Shown piece after piece: positions 24,741 through 33,722 of a stretch of DNA of 54,869 bases (within the stretch, counting starts at the first letter, position 1; every line of letters begins with the position of its first letter). Source of the stretch: Pseudotabrizicola sp. (GTDB lineage Bacteria; Pseudomonadota; Alphaproteobacteria; Rhodobacterales; Rhodobacteraceae); the NCBI RefSeq assembly GCF_030684215.1, contig NZ_JAUXOV010000045.1, positions 1 through 54,869 on the forward strand. Reading direction: 5' to 3'. Below the pieces are notes generated by a model. The model ran no database searches. It saw nothing but the letters and a program-made list of their open reading frames with translations, and was not told the DNA's origin. The position numbers and the translations under genes are program-made.

Positions 24741-25079
24741 ATGAATACCAAACGGCGCGCATTGCCTGTCTTGCTGGAACGCGATTTCCGCAAGCTTGCC
24801 GCATCCGAAGGAGCGACTGTTGAGATCGAGTGTGTCAGTGCGCCCAACCCCGACGAGCGCTTCTCGGGGGAATGGCTGTTCTACGTTGTCAGCCCTGCGG
24901 GCGAGCGCTTCCTGCTGGTTACCGCTCTGGCGCGGGAACGCATTGTCAACTCGCCGATCGGCATGTTCGGGCTCGCCTTCGGCAAGCTTAACCTCGACCA
25001 TCTCGACGTGCCTGCTGTCGCTGGCGCTGTCTGCACTGGTATGCGGAGCAGCCCAGGCGGAAGTGATCCGCTGGACTGA
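24741..25079 (+). CDS. Small conserved-looking protein at the head of the virB operon
   Basis: A 112-residue cytoplasmic-looking protein (no signal), starting [20 protein letters not shown] after GAGGGG. The middle ([20 protein letters not shown]) looks like a small beta-rich fold. Its last 45 codons overlap, in another frame, the presumed start and signal peptide of the VirB1-like gene. The C-terminus therefore may be an accident of that overlap, or the two genes may be linked by frameshifting. It may be a regulator of the transfer operon, but no DNA-binding motif is clear. Confidence 0.55.
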   Translation: MNTKRRALPVLLERDFRKLAASEGATVEIECVSAPNPDERFSGEWLFYVVSPAGERFLLVTALARERIVNSPIGMFGLAFGKLNLDHLDVPAVAGAVCTGMRSSPGGSDPLD

Positions 25080-25686
25080 GCCGGAAGGCCAGGGCGGGGA
25101 GGTCCAACTCGCATCTCTGGACACATCCGTCCTGCGCTATGACGCGCAAGGGCAGTTGATCGTTCCTGTTAGCCCTGAACCAGTTGAAGAAGAGACCCGG
25201 GAAGGGGAGGTGGCTGAGTCTGCCGCAGATGTGACTTACAGCACCAAGGGCGTTGCAGCCCCCAGGGACGTCCTGCCGTCGATCCGGCTGATTGCTACCC
25301 GCTATCAGGACCATCCGGCCCTAGCGCGACTGCACCTTACGCCCGCCGAATGGTCCGCCTTCTTTCAGGCGATGATCAAGGTTGAAAGCAATTACACCCA
25401 AGGCGCTGTCAGCCATGCCGGTGCCCTTGGGCTTGCGCAGTTGATGCCGGGAACCGCCACCTATCTCGGAGTCGATCCCGCTGATCCGATCGAAAACCTC
25501 GACGGCGGTGCGCGCTATCTTCTGGAACAGATGGCGACCTTCGGCAGCTTGGAGCTCGCCCTTGCCGCCTACAACGCTGGCCCCGAGGCTGTGCGCAAAT
25601 ACGACGGCGTGCCACCCTACGCCGAGACCCAATCCCACATTGTAAAGGTGATGGCGGTTTATGACCGCATCCTCACCGAGCTCTGA
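24943..25686 (+). CDS. virB1: VirB1-like lytic transglycosylase
   Basis: An exported SLT-family enzyme that opens peptidoglycan for the secretion channel. The hydrophobic signal [19 protein letters not shown] precedes an acidic linker and the catalytic domain, with [20 protein letters not shown] (catalytic Glu in KVES), [13 protein letters not shown] and [16 protein letters not shown]. No ATG or GTG lies close to the signal in this frame. TTG at 24943 is the only canonical start near it, and it has no clear ribosome-binding site, so the start is uncertain. The gene overlaps the upstream 112-residue frame. Confidence 0.82.
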   Translation: MSTRRSACSGSPSASLTSTISTCLLSLALSALVCGAAQAEVIRWTEPEGQGGEVQLASLDTSVLRYDAQGQLIVPVSPEPVEEETREGEVAESAADVTYSTKGVAAPRDVLPSIRLIATRYQDHPALARLHLTPAEWSAFFQAMIKVESNYTQGAVSHAGALGLAQLMPGTATYLGVDPADPIENLDGGARYLLEQMATFGSLELALAAYNAGPEAVRKYDGVPPYAETQSHIVKVMAVYDRILTEL

Positions 25687-25708
25687 ACCAAGAAGGAAAC
25701 CTCCCCTC

Positions 25709-26008
25709 ATGCGTAACGAACACGTGGCTCTTCTGGGCCTGACCCTTTGCACCCTTTTTCTGGCGCAGTCTGAGCCCGCTTTGGCGCAGGTGGTCTTTAC
25801 GAAGGCCGAAACCGTCGCAACCGGTGTTCTGGCCTCATTCCGGGGCACACTTGCGACAGCCTTCTTTGGCATTGCCTTTGTGGTGACCGGCTTCCTTGCG
25901 GCCTTCAACCGGATCAGCTGGGCCTGGGTGGCTCTGGTCGTGGTCGGCGCCTTCCTTGTCTTCGCCGGCCCCGCCATCGTCGCAAACCTGCGCTCGTCCT
26001 TCAGCTGA
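25709..26008 (+). CDS. virB2: VirB2-like pilin
   Basis: A 99-residue precursor. A signal peptide (residues 1 to about 27, ending EPALAQ) is followed by two long hydrophobic segments (ATAFFGIAFVVTGFLAAF and WAWVALVVVGAFLVFAGPA), the layout of VirB2/TrbC pilins. The ATG at 25709 lies 22 bases after the virB1 stop, with AAGGAAA upstream. Its position before virB3 and virB4 confirms the call. It would be the major subunit of the conjugative pilus. Confidence 0.88.
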   Translation: MRNEHVALLGLTLCTLFLAQSEPALAQVVFTKAETVATGVLASFRGTLATAFFGIAFVVTGFLAAFNRISWAWVALVVVGAFLVFAGPAIVANLRSSFS

Positions 26009-26023
26009 GGCGGGATCACACCC

Positions 26024-26290
26024 ATGGAGAAAAGCGCGGTCATCCTCGGGCTCTCGCGACAAGCCAAGTTTCTTGGTCTGCCGATGCCCTATGCCATGGC
26101 AGTGGGAGCGATGACCGTGCTGCCCTTCATTCTGTTCAAGCCAGTCTGGTGGTTCCTGACCGCCCCGATCTGGTACGGACTGGCGCGCTTCGCAACCAAG
26201 TTGAACCCGAACGGGCACCACGTCTTTGCCGTCATGATGCAGGTGACACCGATGGCCATCCTGCGGAAAGGACGGCGTCATGTTTCTTGA
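26024..26290 (+). CDS. virB3: VirB3-like inner-membrane T4SS protein
   Basis: An 88-residue protein with the VirB3 pattern: a short N-terminal LSRQAKFLGLPMPYAMAVGA, a hydrophobic hairpin (MTVLPFILFKPVWWFLTAPI) and a cytoplasmic tail. It works with VirB4 in pilus assembly at the inner membrane. The stop overlaps the virB4 start by 11 bases, giving tight coupling. Confidence 0.9.
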   Translation: MEKSAVILGLSRQAKFLGLPMPYAMAVGAMTVLPFILFKPVWWFLTAPIWYGLARFATKLNPNGHHVFAVMMQVTPMAILRKGRRHVS

Positions 26291-28622
26291 GAAGGAGGGG
26301 CTGCGGGGCAGGGCGAAGGCGCTGATCCCGGCGGATCCGAAGATCTATGCGCATCTGCCTTACGTCATCGAACTTGATGACGAGGTGGTGCGCACCCGAG
26401 ACAACGGGTTGATGGTCTCTCTGGAGGTGACCGGCATTGACGGGATCACATCCGGGTCTTCGGCGGTCACCTCCTTGAGGGCCGGGTTCGCGCATCTTCT
26501 CGATACGTTAGATGAGCGTTTCAGCTTCTACCTGCACCGGATGATGCGCCCGGCCCAAACCCAACTGAAGCCGATCCACGGCCAAAGCTTTGCCGCCGAT
26601 ATCGACCGGGCCTGGAACGCCGAACTTCAGCGCCGCAATTTGCAGGAATCCGTGCTGATCCTGACGGTCGTGCGCCGACAAGTTGCCCCGCTGGCGGTGC
26701 CGCTATTTGGCAAGGCAGCCGCTAAGGTCTGGGGCGAGGATACTGACCGGCGCTTGGAAGAACTGCGCGAAGTGGTCTCGATCCTTGAGACCGGCCTTGG
26801 CGTGAAATCCCATCGCCTCAAGATCAGCGATGGCAGCCTGATCGGCTTTTATGCCTCGCTCCTGACCGGCGAGTTGCGCAGTAAATCGCGCAGCCCGTTT
26901 GGTATCATCGCCGAGGACGCCAGCGATGCCGCCATCCGTTTTGGCAAAGGCCAATTCATGGTAGAAGAGGGCGCAGACACGCCCCGCGTCGGCGCCGTCC
27001 TTTATGTCAAATCCTACGCCACCTCGACCTGGCCCGGCATGCTGGATGCGCTTGGGGCGAGCCGCGACACCATCATTACCCACAGCTACACGCCCATTGA
27101 GCGCGGCAGCATCACCGAGCGGGTCAAACGTCGGGTCGCGCAGATGCGGGCTTCTGAGGACATCGCCGCCACGATCGAGGCCCAACTCTTTGAGGCTGCC
27201 GACAAGTCTGAAAGCGGCGAACTTGGCTTTGGCATCCACCAGATGACCATCACCGTCTTTGCCGGAGACCAGGCAGCGCTCGACACCGAAGTCGCCCGCA
27301 TCCGTGGAATCGCGCATCAAAACGGCATGCGCCTCGTCCGCGAGGTCACTGCCCTTGAAGCAGCGTTCTTCGCAATGCACCCCGGCAATATGGACTACCG
27401 GGCGCGGGACATGACCGTTTCGTCCTTGAACTTCGCCGATATGGCTGCCTTGCATGCCGCTGACACCGGGACCGAAGCTGCACGCCTACCGTGGCAAACC
27501 CCGCTCACGCTGTTTCAGACGCTGCAAGGTTCACTGCACCGGTTCAGTTTCCACGAACCGGGTGATCCGCAGGCGGAACCGACCAACGGCCATACCCTCG
27601 TCTTGGGCAAATCTGGCGGCGGCAAGACCACTACCGTCGCCTTTCTCGCTGCCCAAGCCCAAAGGGCAGGGGGTCGGACCATCATCTTCGACAAGGAAGC
27701 TGGCCTCAAAATGGCAGTGCGCGCCCTTGGCGGCCGCTACGCGGAAATCCGGGCTGGACGTTCAACAGGGCTGAACCCGCTTGCCACGGAATCCGGTGAG
27801 CGCGGCGAGGCATGGTTCTTGGACTGGCTGGTGGCGCTTCTGGAAAGCCGCAGCGGGCCAATGACACCTCTACAATCCGAGGCGCTCAAATCCGCCATTA
27901 CCCAGAACGGCAACGCCCGCGAAGGGTTGCGGAATTTCCGCGCATTTCAGGAGCTCTTCGGGGATGTAGGCGACGGCCTCGATCTGGCACAGCGGATCAG
28001 CGAATGGGGGCCTGAAGGCCGCTATGGCTGGGTCTTTGGTGAGGCCGACGAGCCGGTGGTGGATTTCACCAGCCATGACGTGACGGCCGTAGATTTGACC
28101 GAAATCCTCGACCTCGGCACCGAGCGCACCGCGATCCTCGGCTATCTCTTCCGTCGCATTGAGATGCTGATCGAAGAAAAGCGCCCGACGCTGATCCTGA
28201 TCGACGAGGCCTGGAAAGTGCTCGACGACGAATACTTCGCCAAGAAGCTCGCCGAATGGCTGGTGACCGCGAGGAAGAAGAACGTCGTCGTGGTGATGAT
28301 GACGCAGTTCCCAAGCCAGATCCGGGGGTCCAAAGCCCGCTCGATCCTAGAGGCGCTGCCGAACCAACTCCTGTTCCCGAATGGTGAAGCGGCAACTGCG
28401 GATTATGACGGGTTTCGGCTGACCGATGGCGAGTTGGACTTCGTCCTGAGCCCAATCCCGGGTCAGCGGATGGTGCTGTCGCGCACGCCGCGCAGTTCAA
28501 CCGTGCTGAATGTCGATCTCAAGGCCCTGGGGCCACTTTTGACGGCCCTCGGCGGTGGTCAGGCTGGTCTCAACGCCTTTGGTGCCAACTATGCTGCACG
28601 CCCCAAATTCTGGAAGGAGTGA
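26280..28622 (+). CDS. virB4: VirB4 ATPase of the T4SS
   Basis: A 780-residue ATPase that powers pilus biogenesis and substrate transfer at the inner membrane. The N-terminal CagE/VirB4 domain is followed by Walker A GKSGGGKTTT (about residue 443), Walker B LILIDEAWKVLDD (about residue 637) and the downstream MMTQFPSQIRGSKARSILE motif. Length is typical. Overlap with virB3 and an 8-base gap to the lipoprotein gene place it in the same operon. Confidence 0.95.
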   Translation: MFLEKEGLRGRAKALIPADPKIYAHLPYVIELDDEVVRTRDNGLMVSLEVTGIDGITSGSSAVTSLRAGFAHLLDTLDERFSFYLHRMMRPAQTQLKPIHGQSFAADIDRAWNAELQRRNLQESVLILTVVRRQVAPLAVPLFGKAAAKVWGEDTDRRLEELREVVSILETGLGVKSHRLKISDGSLIGFYASLLTGELRSKSRSPFGIIAEDASDAAIRFGKGQFMVEEGADTPRVGAVLYVKSYATSTWPGMLDALGASRDTIITHSYTPIERGSITERVKRRVAQMRASEDIAATIEAQLFEAADKSESGELGFGIHQMTITVFAGDQAALDTEVARIRGIAHQNGMRLVREVTALEAAFFAMHPGNMDYRARDMTVSSLNFADMAALHAADTGTEAARLPWQTPLTLFQTLQGSLHRFSFHEPGDPQAEPTNGHTLVLGKSGGGKTTTVAFLAAQAQRAGGRTIIFDKEAGLKMAVRALGGRYAEIRAGRSTGLNPLATESGERGEAWFLDWLVALLESRSGPMTPLQSEALKSAITQNGNAREGLRNFRAFQELFGDVGDGLDLAQRISEWGPEGRYGWVFGEADEPVVDFTSHDVTAVDLTEILDLGTERTAILGYLFRRIEMLIEEKRPTLILIDEAWKVLDDEYFAKKLAEWLVTARKKNVVVVMMTQFPSQIRGSKARSILEALPNQLLFPNGEAATADYDGFRLTDGELDFVLSPIPGQRMVLSRTPRSSTVLNVDLKALGPLLTALGGGQAGLNAFGANYAARPKFWKE

Positions 28623-28629
28623 TTATCAA

Positions 28630-28857
28630 ATGAAATCAATATATTACATAACCTTGATTATGCGAGTCCGATTTTGGGCTGTCATGATGGGTGCATCCCT
28701 CGGTCTCGCCGCCTGCACCGGCGTACCGATTGCCAAGACCAATTGCTGGGCCACCGCTGGCTCCACTGTGACCACTTCCACCAAGGGCGCAAGCCCGGAT
28801 GCGGGGCTTGTCTCTCGCGGCAACACGTCGAGCCTTGATGTCATTCCCTGCGAATAA
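28630..28857 (+). CDS. Small lipoprotein, candidate VirB7
   Basis: A 75-residue protein with a hydrophobic start and a lipobox LAAC (MGASLGLAAC), after which about 42 residues remain in the mature form. Small lipoproteins of this size act as VirB7, pairing with VirB9 at the outer membrane. Here it follows virB4 and not virB6, where VirB7 usually lies; the virB6-virB8 gap (66 bases) has no room for it. Further Cys in the mature part could form the VirB9 disulfide. The stop overlaps the next gene by 20 bases. Confidence 0.68.
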   Translation: MKSIYYITLIMRVRFWAVMMGASLGLAACTGVPIAKTNCWATAGSTVTTSTKGASPDAGLVSRGNTSSLDVIPCE

Positions 28858-29980
28858 ACCTCTTGACCTGATCGGGGCCTTGGCTTTGGGCGTGGCCGTC
28901 CTGCCTTGGCCTGCGTCGGCGCAAGGCGTGCCGATTGTCGACCCGAAGTCGATCATCCAGCACGGGCTCGAGATCGCGCAGATGTCCTATCTGACGGGCG
29001 GTCGCGAGCTTGAGGCCGACAAGAAGCGCCGCATCGACGAGTTGCACCAAGACCAACTCGACGCACTGGATGCCACGCTGGCGATGATGACCGGCCAGAC
29101 GCCGTGGATCGGTGATCTCGAAGTGATCCCGGGAGCCGAGGCCGAAGTCCTCTATGCCGTTGAGGACAACAACCCCTACGCCGATCGGCTTTTCGGCGAT
29201 GCCAAGACCAGCATCGAAGAGATGATCGTGGTCACCGCGCAGAAATACGCAGGCCACCCTGGTCTTGCCCGCGCCGGATTGAACCCGGTCGAGTTTCGCA
29301 TCTGGTTCCAAAGCCTCGTGAAACAGGAATCCGGGTTTTCCATCGGGGCGCGCAGCCCGGTTGGCGCTTTTGGCCTGACGCAGGTGATGCCGGACACCGC
29401 CAAGGGTCTCGGGATCTACCCCGCCTATTATGATGACCCGATGCTGCAGCTGGATGGTGGCGCGCGGTATTTCCTGACCCAGCTCAACACCTTCGGTTCT
29501 GTGCCGCTTGCCCTGGCGGCCTACAACGCCGGCCCGGGCAATGTCACCAAATACGGTGGCATCCCGCCGTTTGAAGAGACGCAGAATTACGTCGTCCGCA
29601 TCACCGGGTTCTTCAACGCCTATGCCGGAAAGATCACTGGCGTGGATCAGGTTGGCACTTTTGATCCGCGCGACATGGCGATTGCCGAGGCCAGCAACAC
29701 GGCTGACGCGGGTTTGCATTACGGGATGGCCGCCTCGCTCGAAATTGAGGCTTCGCTTAAACGGCTGCGCTCCATCATCGAGCGCATCCCCATGACCAAA
29801 TCGACCAAAGAGGCGCTGGACCTCAACAGCTATGCCCGGGCGGAAGCCGTCCGCATCGGGCTGATGGTCGAACGGGTCAAGGCAGCCCGCGTGAAGGTCG
29901 ATCAGGCCCGCTACGCCCTCTGGCTGCAGGCCTATGCCATCGACGCAACATTCATCAAAGTAAAGGCAGGTTCCGAATGA
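28838..29980 (+). CDS. VirB5-like protein with an embedded lytic transglycosylase domain
   Basis: A 380-residue exported protein (signal peptide to about residue 28, ending ASAQ). Residues 29-90 and about 300-375 match the two ends of the neighbouring VirB5: the same mature start AQGVP(I/T)VD, and C-terminal IP-x5-KEA(L/I)DLN helices ending FIK. Between them, at about 125-265, sits an SLT domain with LVKQESGFSIGARSPVGAFG (catalytic Glu 164), LTQVMPDTA and [18 protein letters not shown]. So a transglycosylase lies inside a VirB5 scaffold. It may deliver wall-cutting activity to the tip or base of the pilus. It overlaps the lipoprotein gene upstream and the VirB5 gene downstream (4 bases). Confidence 0.85.
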   Translation: MSFPANKPLDLIGALALGVAVLPWPASAQGVPIVDPKSIIQHGLEIAQMSYLTGGRELEADKKRRIDELHQDQLDALDATLAMMTGQTPWIGDLEVIPGAEAEVLYAVEDNNPYADRLFGDAKTSIEEMIVVTAQKYAGHPGLARAGLNPVEFRIWFQSLVKQESGFSIGARSPVGAFGLTQVMPDTAKGLGIYPAYYDDPMLQLDGGARYFLTQLNTFGSVPLALAAYNAGPGNVTKYGGIPPFEETQNYVVRITGFFNAYAGKITGVDQVGTFDPRDMAIAEASNTADAGLHYGMAASLEIEASLKRLRSIIERIPMTKSTKEALDLNSYARAEAVRIGLMVERVKAARVKVDQARYALWLQAYAIDATFIKVKAGSE

Positions 29981-30774
29981 TAGCCCCACATCTCCGGGGC
30001 CTGCGCCCCCTTCTTCTTTCTGCGGCGCTTTTGCTTCCGGTCCCTGCCCTCGCGCAGGGCGTGCCAACAGTTGACCTCACCAGTATCGCCAAGATTGGCG
30101 AGGTGCTGACCGAGGCCAAGCTGCAGGTAAAGGAGATGATCGCGTCGAACCTCAAACTCGATGAGCAGATCCTTAAGCAGATCGAACAGATCGCAACGCT
30201 GAAGGCGCAGCTTGACGCCTTGCGGAACGGGCTCACGCTGGAGGCCTTGGGCATCCCGGACCCGGATACCTTCTTTGACGACATCCTTCCCGATGTCGCC
30301 GACCTGACTGGCGGGCTGATGTCGGCCAAAGATGGCAAGTATTCTCTGATGACGACTTCAGGTAAAGTTGGCGACAAGCCTGCCGCCCAGTATGTCTCGG
30401 AGTTCTTCGCCTCTGCCGGGCTTGATGTGGCCACCGTCGATACCCTTGCCAACAGTGAAGACGAAGGCGCCGCGCGGATCGGCACGCAAGCCAACACCGC
30501 CGCTTTCCTCTCAGCCGCCGCAGAAACCTCCTCGGTCAAGGCCTCTGAAAGCCTCGAGCGGGTCCATGAGCTTGTACAGGAAATCCCGGACACCGAGGGG
30601 CTGAAAGAGGCCATCGACCTTAACACCCGCGTGACGGCGGAATTGTCGATCGCACTCGCCAATATCTGGAACATGGAATCCGCCCAGCTGATGGGCATGG
30701 GCGAAGCGGGCGTCATGGATGCCGCGACCGCAGCCGAAGAGCAGAAGTTCATCAAAGTCCTTGGGGGAGAATGA
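29977..30774 (+). CDS. virB5: VirB5-like minor pilin
   Basis: A 265-residue exported protein (signal ending PALAQ, mature start GVPTVDLTSI) with long helices (EVLTEAKLQVKEMIASNLKL and KQIEQIATLKAQLDALRNG), a central variable part and a C-terminal helix around IPDTEGLKEAIDLN. This is the helical-bundle layout of VirB5/TrbJ. It is coupled by ATGA overlaps to both neighbours. VirB5 proteins sit at the pilus tip and help contact recipients. Its ends are homologous to those of the upstream transglycosylase-bearing protein, so the two arose by duplication. Confidence 0.83.
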   Translation: MIAPHLRGLRPLLLSAALLLPVPALAQGVPTVDLTSIAKIGEVLTEAKLQVKEMIASNLKLDEQILKQIEQIATLKAQLDALRNGLTLEALGIPDPDTFFDDILPDVADLTGGLMSAKDGKYSLMTTSGKVGDKPAAQYVSEFFASAGLDVATVDTLANSEDEGAARIGTQANTAAFLSAAAETSSVKASESLERVHELVQEIPDTEGLKEAIDLNTRVTAELSIALANIWNMESAQLMGMGEAGVMDAATAAEEQKFIKVLGGE

Positions 30775-31259
30775 ACATGACCAAAGCTTTCAAAGCGCGA
30801 ATGATGGGCGGTGCCTTTGCGCTGATCGCGATCATCTCAACCGCAGCTTGGGCCGAGACCACTGCCCCGGCAGACATTGTCCAAGAGGACGCTTATCTCG
30901 ACGTTTTGCCGAAGATTGAAATCCCTGAAAATGTGCAGCCGATCCCGGGAGCAGTGAACGAAGAATTCCGGAACTGTGAGGCCGCCTGGCCCGCAGGCTA
31001 CGCGTTGGCGCGGTCTGGTCCCGAAGCGCGGGCTCTACGCGACATCTACGGCCTAGTCCGCGTGCGAAATGTGATTGAAACGCAGAATTGCGGCTGCACA
31101 GGCAAAGTGGCGACCTGGGAAGAGGTCGAGGCCGTCGCGGCTGCATTGCGCGATCATCACGACGTCCAGCGCCTCAGCTGGCAGCAGACGAAGGCGATTG
31201 CGGAGGAGGCCGCAGCCCTGACGGCTGTCGCAGAAACCATGTGTGGCGGCAGCTTCTGA
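30771..31259 (+). CDS. Exported T4SS-operon protein with conserved-looking Cys
   Basis: A 162-residue protein with a Sec signal (hydrophobic MMGGAFALIAIISTAAWAE). The mature domain contains FRNCEAAWPAGYALARSG, VIETQNCGCTGKVATWEEVE and a final MCGGSF, five Cys in all, pointing to periplasmic disulfides. It is coupled at both ends, overlapping virB5 by four bases and the virB6 start by one. I do not know a named family. Position between virB5 and virB6 suggests a pore or pilus accessory. Confidence 0.65.
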   Translation: MNMTKAFKARMMGGAFALIAIISTAAWAETTAPADIVQEDAYLDVLPKIEIPENVQPIPGAVNEEFRNCEAAWPAGYALARSGPEARALRDIYGLVRVRNVIETQNCGCTGKVATWEEVEAVAAALRDHHDVQRLSWQQTKAIAEEAAALTAVAETMCGGSF

Positions 31260-32257
31260 TGGACAGCGTCTCGGCCATCCTGACAACGCTGGATGCGGCA
31301 ATCACCTCAGCCGGGCGGCAATACTTCGAGGCGACAGCCGGTGCTGTCGGGCCGATCTACACGACCCTGCTTGCCCTCCTGCTCGTCATGGTCGGGATCA
31401 ACGCGGCCCTGAATGTTTACCGGATTTCCATGCGCGATGCGGTTCAACTGTCGTTCCGGATCGTCATGGTCCTGATGTTCGGTCTGACCTGGTCCAACTT
31501 CACCCAGATCTATGACGCCGCCAGCAACGGGCTCAGTGCTCTTGCGCTGGAATACTTCCGGCTCGGGGGTGGCGGTGTCGGTGCATCCGCCACTGCAGCG
31601 ATGGATGATATGGCGAACATGATGGCCGGCAACGTCGACTCTGTTTCCTCCGCCATGTCCTCGATCATGCGCGGCTTTGTGGCCGCCGTCCTTTACGTTG
31701 TCCTCGGCGTGTTGATGGCAGTCTACGTGTTCATCGTCGGCTTCTCGAAGCTGATGATCGCATTCCTTCTCGGGGTCGCTCCGATCGCCATCGGCGCCAC
31801 GATCTTTGAGAAGACCAAGGGCATGTTCGAGGCCTGGCTCTCGGCAATGATCGGTTATCTGATGTATCCGGTCGCCTCCGCCGGGGTCATCGTGGCGGTC
31901 GTCACCGTTGCCCACGACGTTTTCCGCGAGACAAAGGATGTGACCGACCTCGGCTCCATCCTCGGCTTCTTTGTCATCGTCTTTGTCGGCATCTTCGCCT
32001 TGATGGCGATCCCGAATGCCGTGACCCACATCACCGGCCAGATCAGCCTCGCGAGCATTGCGCCACAAGCACTGCGGGTTGCGGGTAAGCCGCTGGAAAA
32101 GGCTTCCGACTATTCGGCGCGCCGGATGAGCGAAGTGCGCTCGGGTTTCATGCACGGCAAGACCGAACACCACCATTTGCGCGATCAGGCGCGGTCCGAT
32201 GCCGAGCGCGGCCAAGCCGCAAGGGCGCGTTTGGGTCAGTTCATACGCGACAGTTGA
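31259..32257 (+). CDS. virB6: VirB6-like polytopic T4SS channel protein
   Basis: A 332-residue inner-membrane protein with about six hydrophobic segments: IYTTLLALLLVMVGINAAL near the start, LYVVLGVLMAVYVFIVGFSK, LMIAFLLGVAPIAIGATIF, and a C-terminal pair ending VFVGIFALMAIPNAV. A polar cytoplasmic tail follows, rich in Arg, His and Asp. This matches VirB6/TrbL. It starts inside the previous stop (TGATG) and is followed by a 66-base gap before virB8. Confidence 0.85.
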   Translation: MDSVSAILTTLDAAITSAGRQYFEATAGAVGPIYTTLLALLLVMVGINAALNVYRISMRDAVQLSFRIVMVLMFGLTWSNFTQIYDAASNGLSALALEYFRLGGGGVGASATAAMDDMANMMAGNVDSVSSAMSSIMRGFVAAVLYVVLGVLMAVYVFIVGFSKLMIAFLLGVAPIAIGATIFEKTKGMFEAWLSAMIGYLMYPVASAGVIVAVVTVAHDVFRETKDVTDLGSILGFFVIVFVGIFALMAIPNAVTHITGQISLASIAPQALRVAGKPLEKASDYSARRMSEVRSGFMHGKTEHHHLRDQARSDAERGQAARARLGQFIRDS

Positions 32258-32323
32258 CGCTGACGAACTGGCCCACGCCGCACAACTGCCGACCGCGCAA
32301 ATCCCCATTTCCGGAGCAAGACA

Positions 32324-33004
32324 ATGACAGGTTCACCCCCTGAATTGAGAAGTTTTCTCGAAGCCGAGATGTTCTACGGCGTCAAAAAGCGCGAACGCAT
32401 CGCCTATGCCGTGGCGGGCGGCGGGCTGGCCATCGGTCTCATGGGCATGATTGCCGTCGTCACACTGCTCCCCTTGAAACAGACCGAGGCCTTCCTTGCC
32501 ATCGTCGACAAAGACACAGGCGTCGCCGAACGCGTTGTCGCAGTCGAAAAGGCCGGGATCGAACAGGCCGAGGCCATCCGGCAAAGCCTGCTCTTTGCCT
32601 ATGTCACCGACCGCGAAACCTATGACCAGCACGATAACGAGTCCCGCATTCTGCGCGCCTACACCTGGTCAGAGGGCAATGCCCGCCAGGGGCTGGTGAG
32701 CCTCTGGACAGAAGGCAACGCCAACTATCCGCCCAAGCTCTATGGCCAGAATTCCAAAGTGGTCATCGACATCCTGTCGATCACGCCGGTGACGGACACC
32801 ACCGCGCAGGTGCGTTTCACAAAAACCTGGGTGTCCGATGGTGAGGGCGTGCCTGACCGGATCGGCAAGTTCACCGCCACGGTCACCTATCGCTTTGAAC
32901 CTTCAAAGCAGACCGCACTCGATCTCGTCTGGCAGAACCCAACCGGGTTTCTGGTGACGGACTACCGCATCACCGCAGAAACCTTGGCCCCCACGGAGGA
33001 ATGA
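32324..33004 (+). CDS. virB8: VirB8-like T4SS core protein
   Basis: A 226-residue bitopic protein. A short cytoplasmic N-terminus (FLEAEMFYGVKKRERIAYAV), one membrane helix (GGLAIGLMGMIAVVTLLPL) and a periplasmic NTF2-like domain with TEAFLAIVDKDTG, LFAYVTDRETYD and VTYRFEP. VirB8 nucleates assembly of the inner-membrane complex. It begins a tight run with virB9, virB10 and virB11 (1-base gap, then overlaps). Confidence 0.93.
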   Translation: MTGSPPELRSFLEAEMFYGVKKRERIAYAVAGGGLAIGLMGMIAVVTLLPLKQTEAFLAIVDKDTGVAERVVAVEKAGIEQAEAIRQSLLFAYVTDRETYDQHDNESRILRAYTWSEGNARQGLVSLWTEGNANYPPKLYGQNSKVVIDILSITPVTDTTAQVRFTKTWVSDGEGVPDRIGKFTATVTYRFEPSKQTALDLVWQNPTGFLVTDYRITAETLAPTEE

Positions 33005-33005
33005 C

Positions 33006-33722
33006 ATGACCCATCCCCTGACTCTTCCTGCGCTCGGGCTTCTGATCTCGATGACCGCCCTGCCCGCCTTGGCCGAGACATCGCCCAAGCCCGGCAGCCA
33101 TGATGCCCGTGTAACCTATGCCACTTACCAGGAGGGGCAGGTTTACCGGATCAACACGCGCCTCAGGAACGTCACGCTGGTCGAACTTGGTGAGGGCGAG
33201 AAGATTCAGTCCATCGCCATCGGCGATCTGGAAAGCTTCAAAATCGACAAGTTGGAGCGCGCTAACCTCTTCATCATCAAGCCCGTCGTCGCCGGGGCCA
33301 CGACCAACCTGACCGTCGAGACGCAGCGCAACATCTACTTTCTGCAGGTAACTGAAGGCGGAAAGGGCAATCCGAACTATTCGGTCAAGTTTACTGTGCC
33401 CGGCAGCACGCGTGCCGCCACCGCCGGCAGCGAGATCCCCGCCTCCCTGCCCATGACCTACAAGATCATGAAAAAGGGCCGCGCCCTGCCCGGCTTTGCG
33501 CCGGTGTCGATCTCAGATGACGGACGGAAGACCACCTTCGTCATCCCGCCCGGCGCACCGATGCCGACGATCTTCCGCGCAGATGCCAAGGGTCAGGAAT
33601 ACTCGGTCAATTCTTCCATGCGCGGCACCACCATCACTGTCAGCACCCGCTCTGAGCGTTGGGTCCTGCGTTACGGCGAAGAATACGTCTGCGTCACAGC
33701 CGAGCCGGGGGTCAGCCAATGA
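33006..33722 (+). CDS. virB9: VirB9-like outer-membrane core protein
   Basis: A 238-residue exported protein (signal ending LPALAE) with the VirB9/CagX pattern: DARVTYATYQEGQVYRINTR, an IQSIAIGDLESF segment, ATTNLTVETQRNIYFLQV, and the C-terminal IFRADAKGQEYSVNSS plus WVLRYGEEYVCV. The final Cys could pair with a VirB7-type lipoprotein. Its stop overlaps the virB10 start (ATGA). Confidence 0.93.
   Translation: MTHPLTLPALGLLISMTALPALAETSPKPGSHDARVTYATYQEGQVYRINTRLRNVTLVELGEGEKIQSIAIGDLESFKIDKLERANLFIIKPVVAGATTNLTVETQRNIYFLQVTEGGKGNPNYSVKFTVPGSTRAATAGSEIPASLPMTYKIMKKGRALPGFAPVSISDDGRKTTFVIPPGAPMPTIFRADAKGQEYSVNSSMRGTTITVSTRSERWVLRYGEEYVCVTAEPGVSQ

Noticed and set aside
28841-30067. 408-codon minus-strand frame opposite the VirB5-transglycosylase gene
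   Set aside because: Mirror frame of a well-supported gene; the composition is that of reverse-complement codons.
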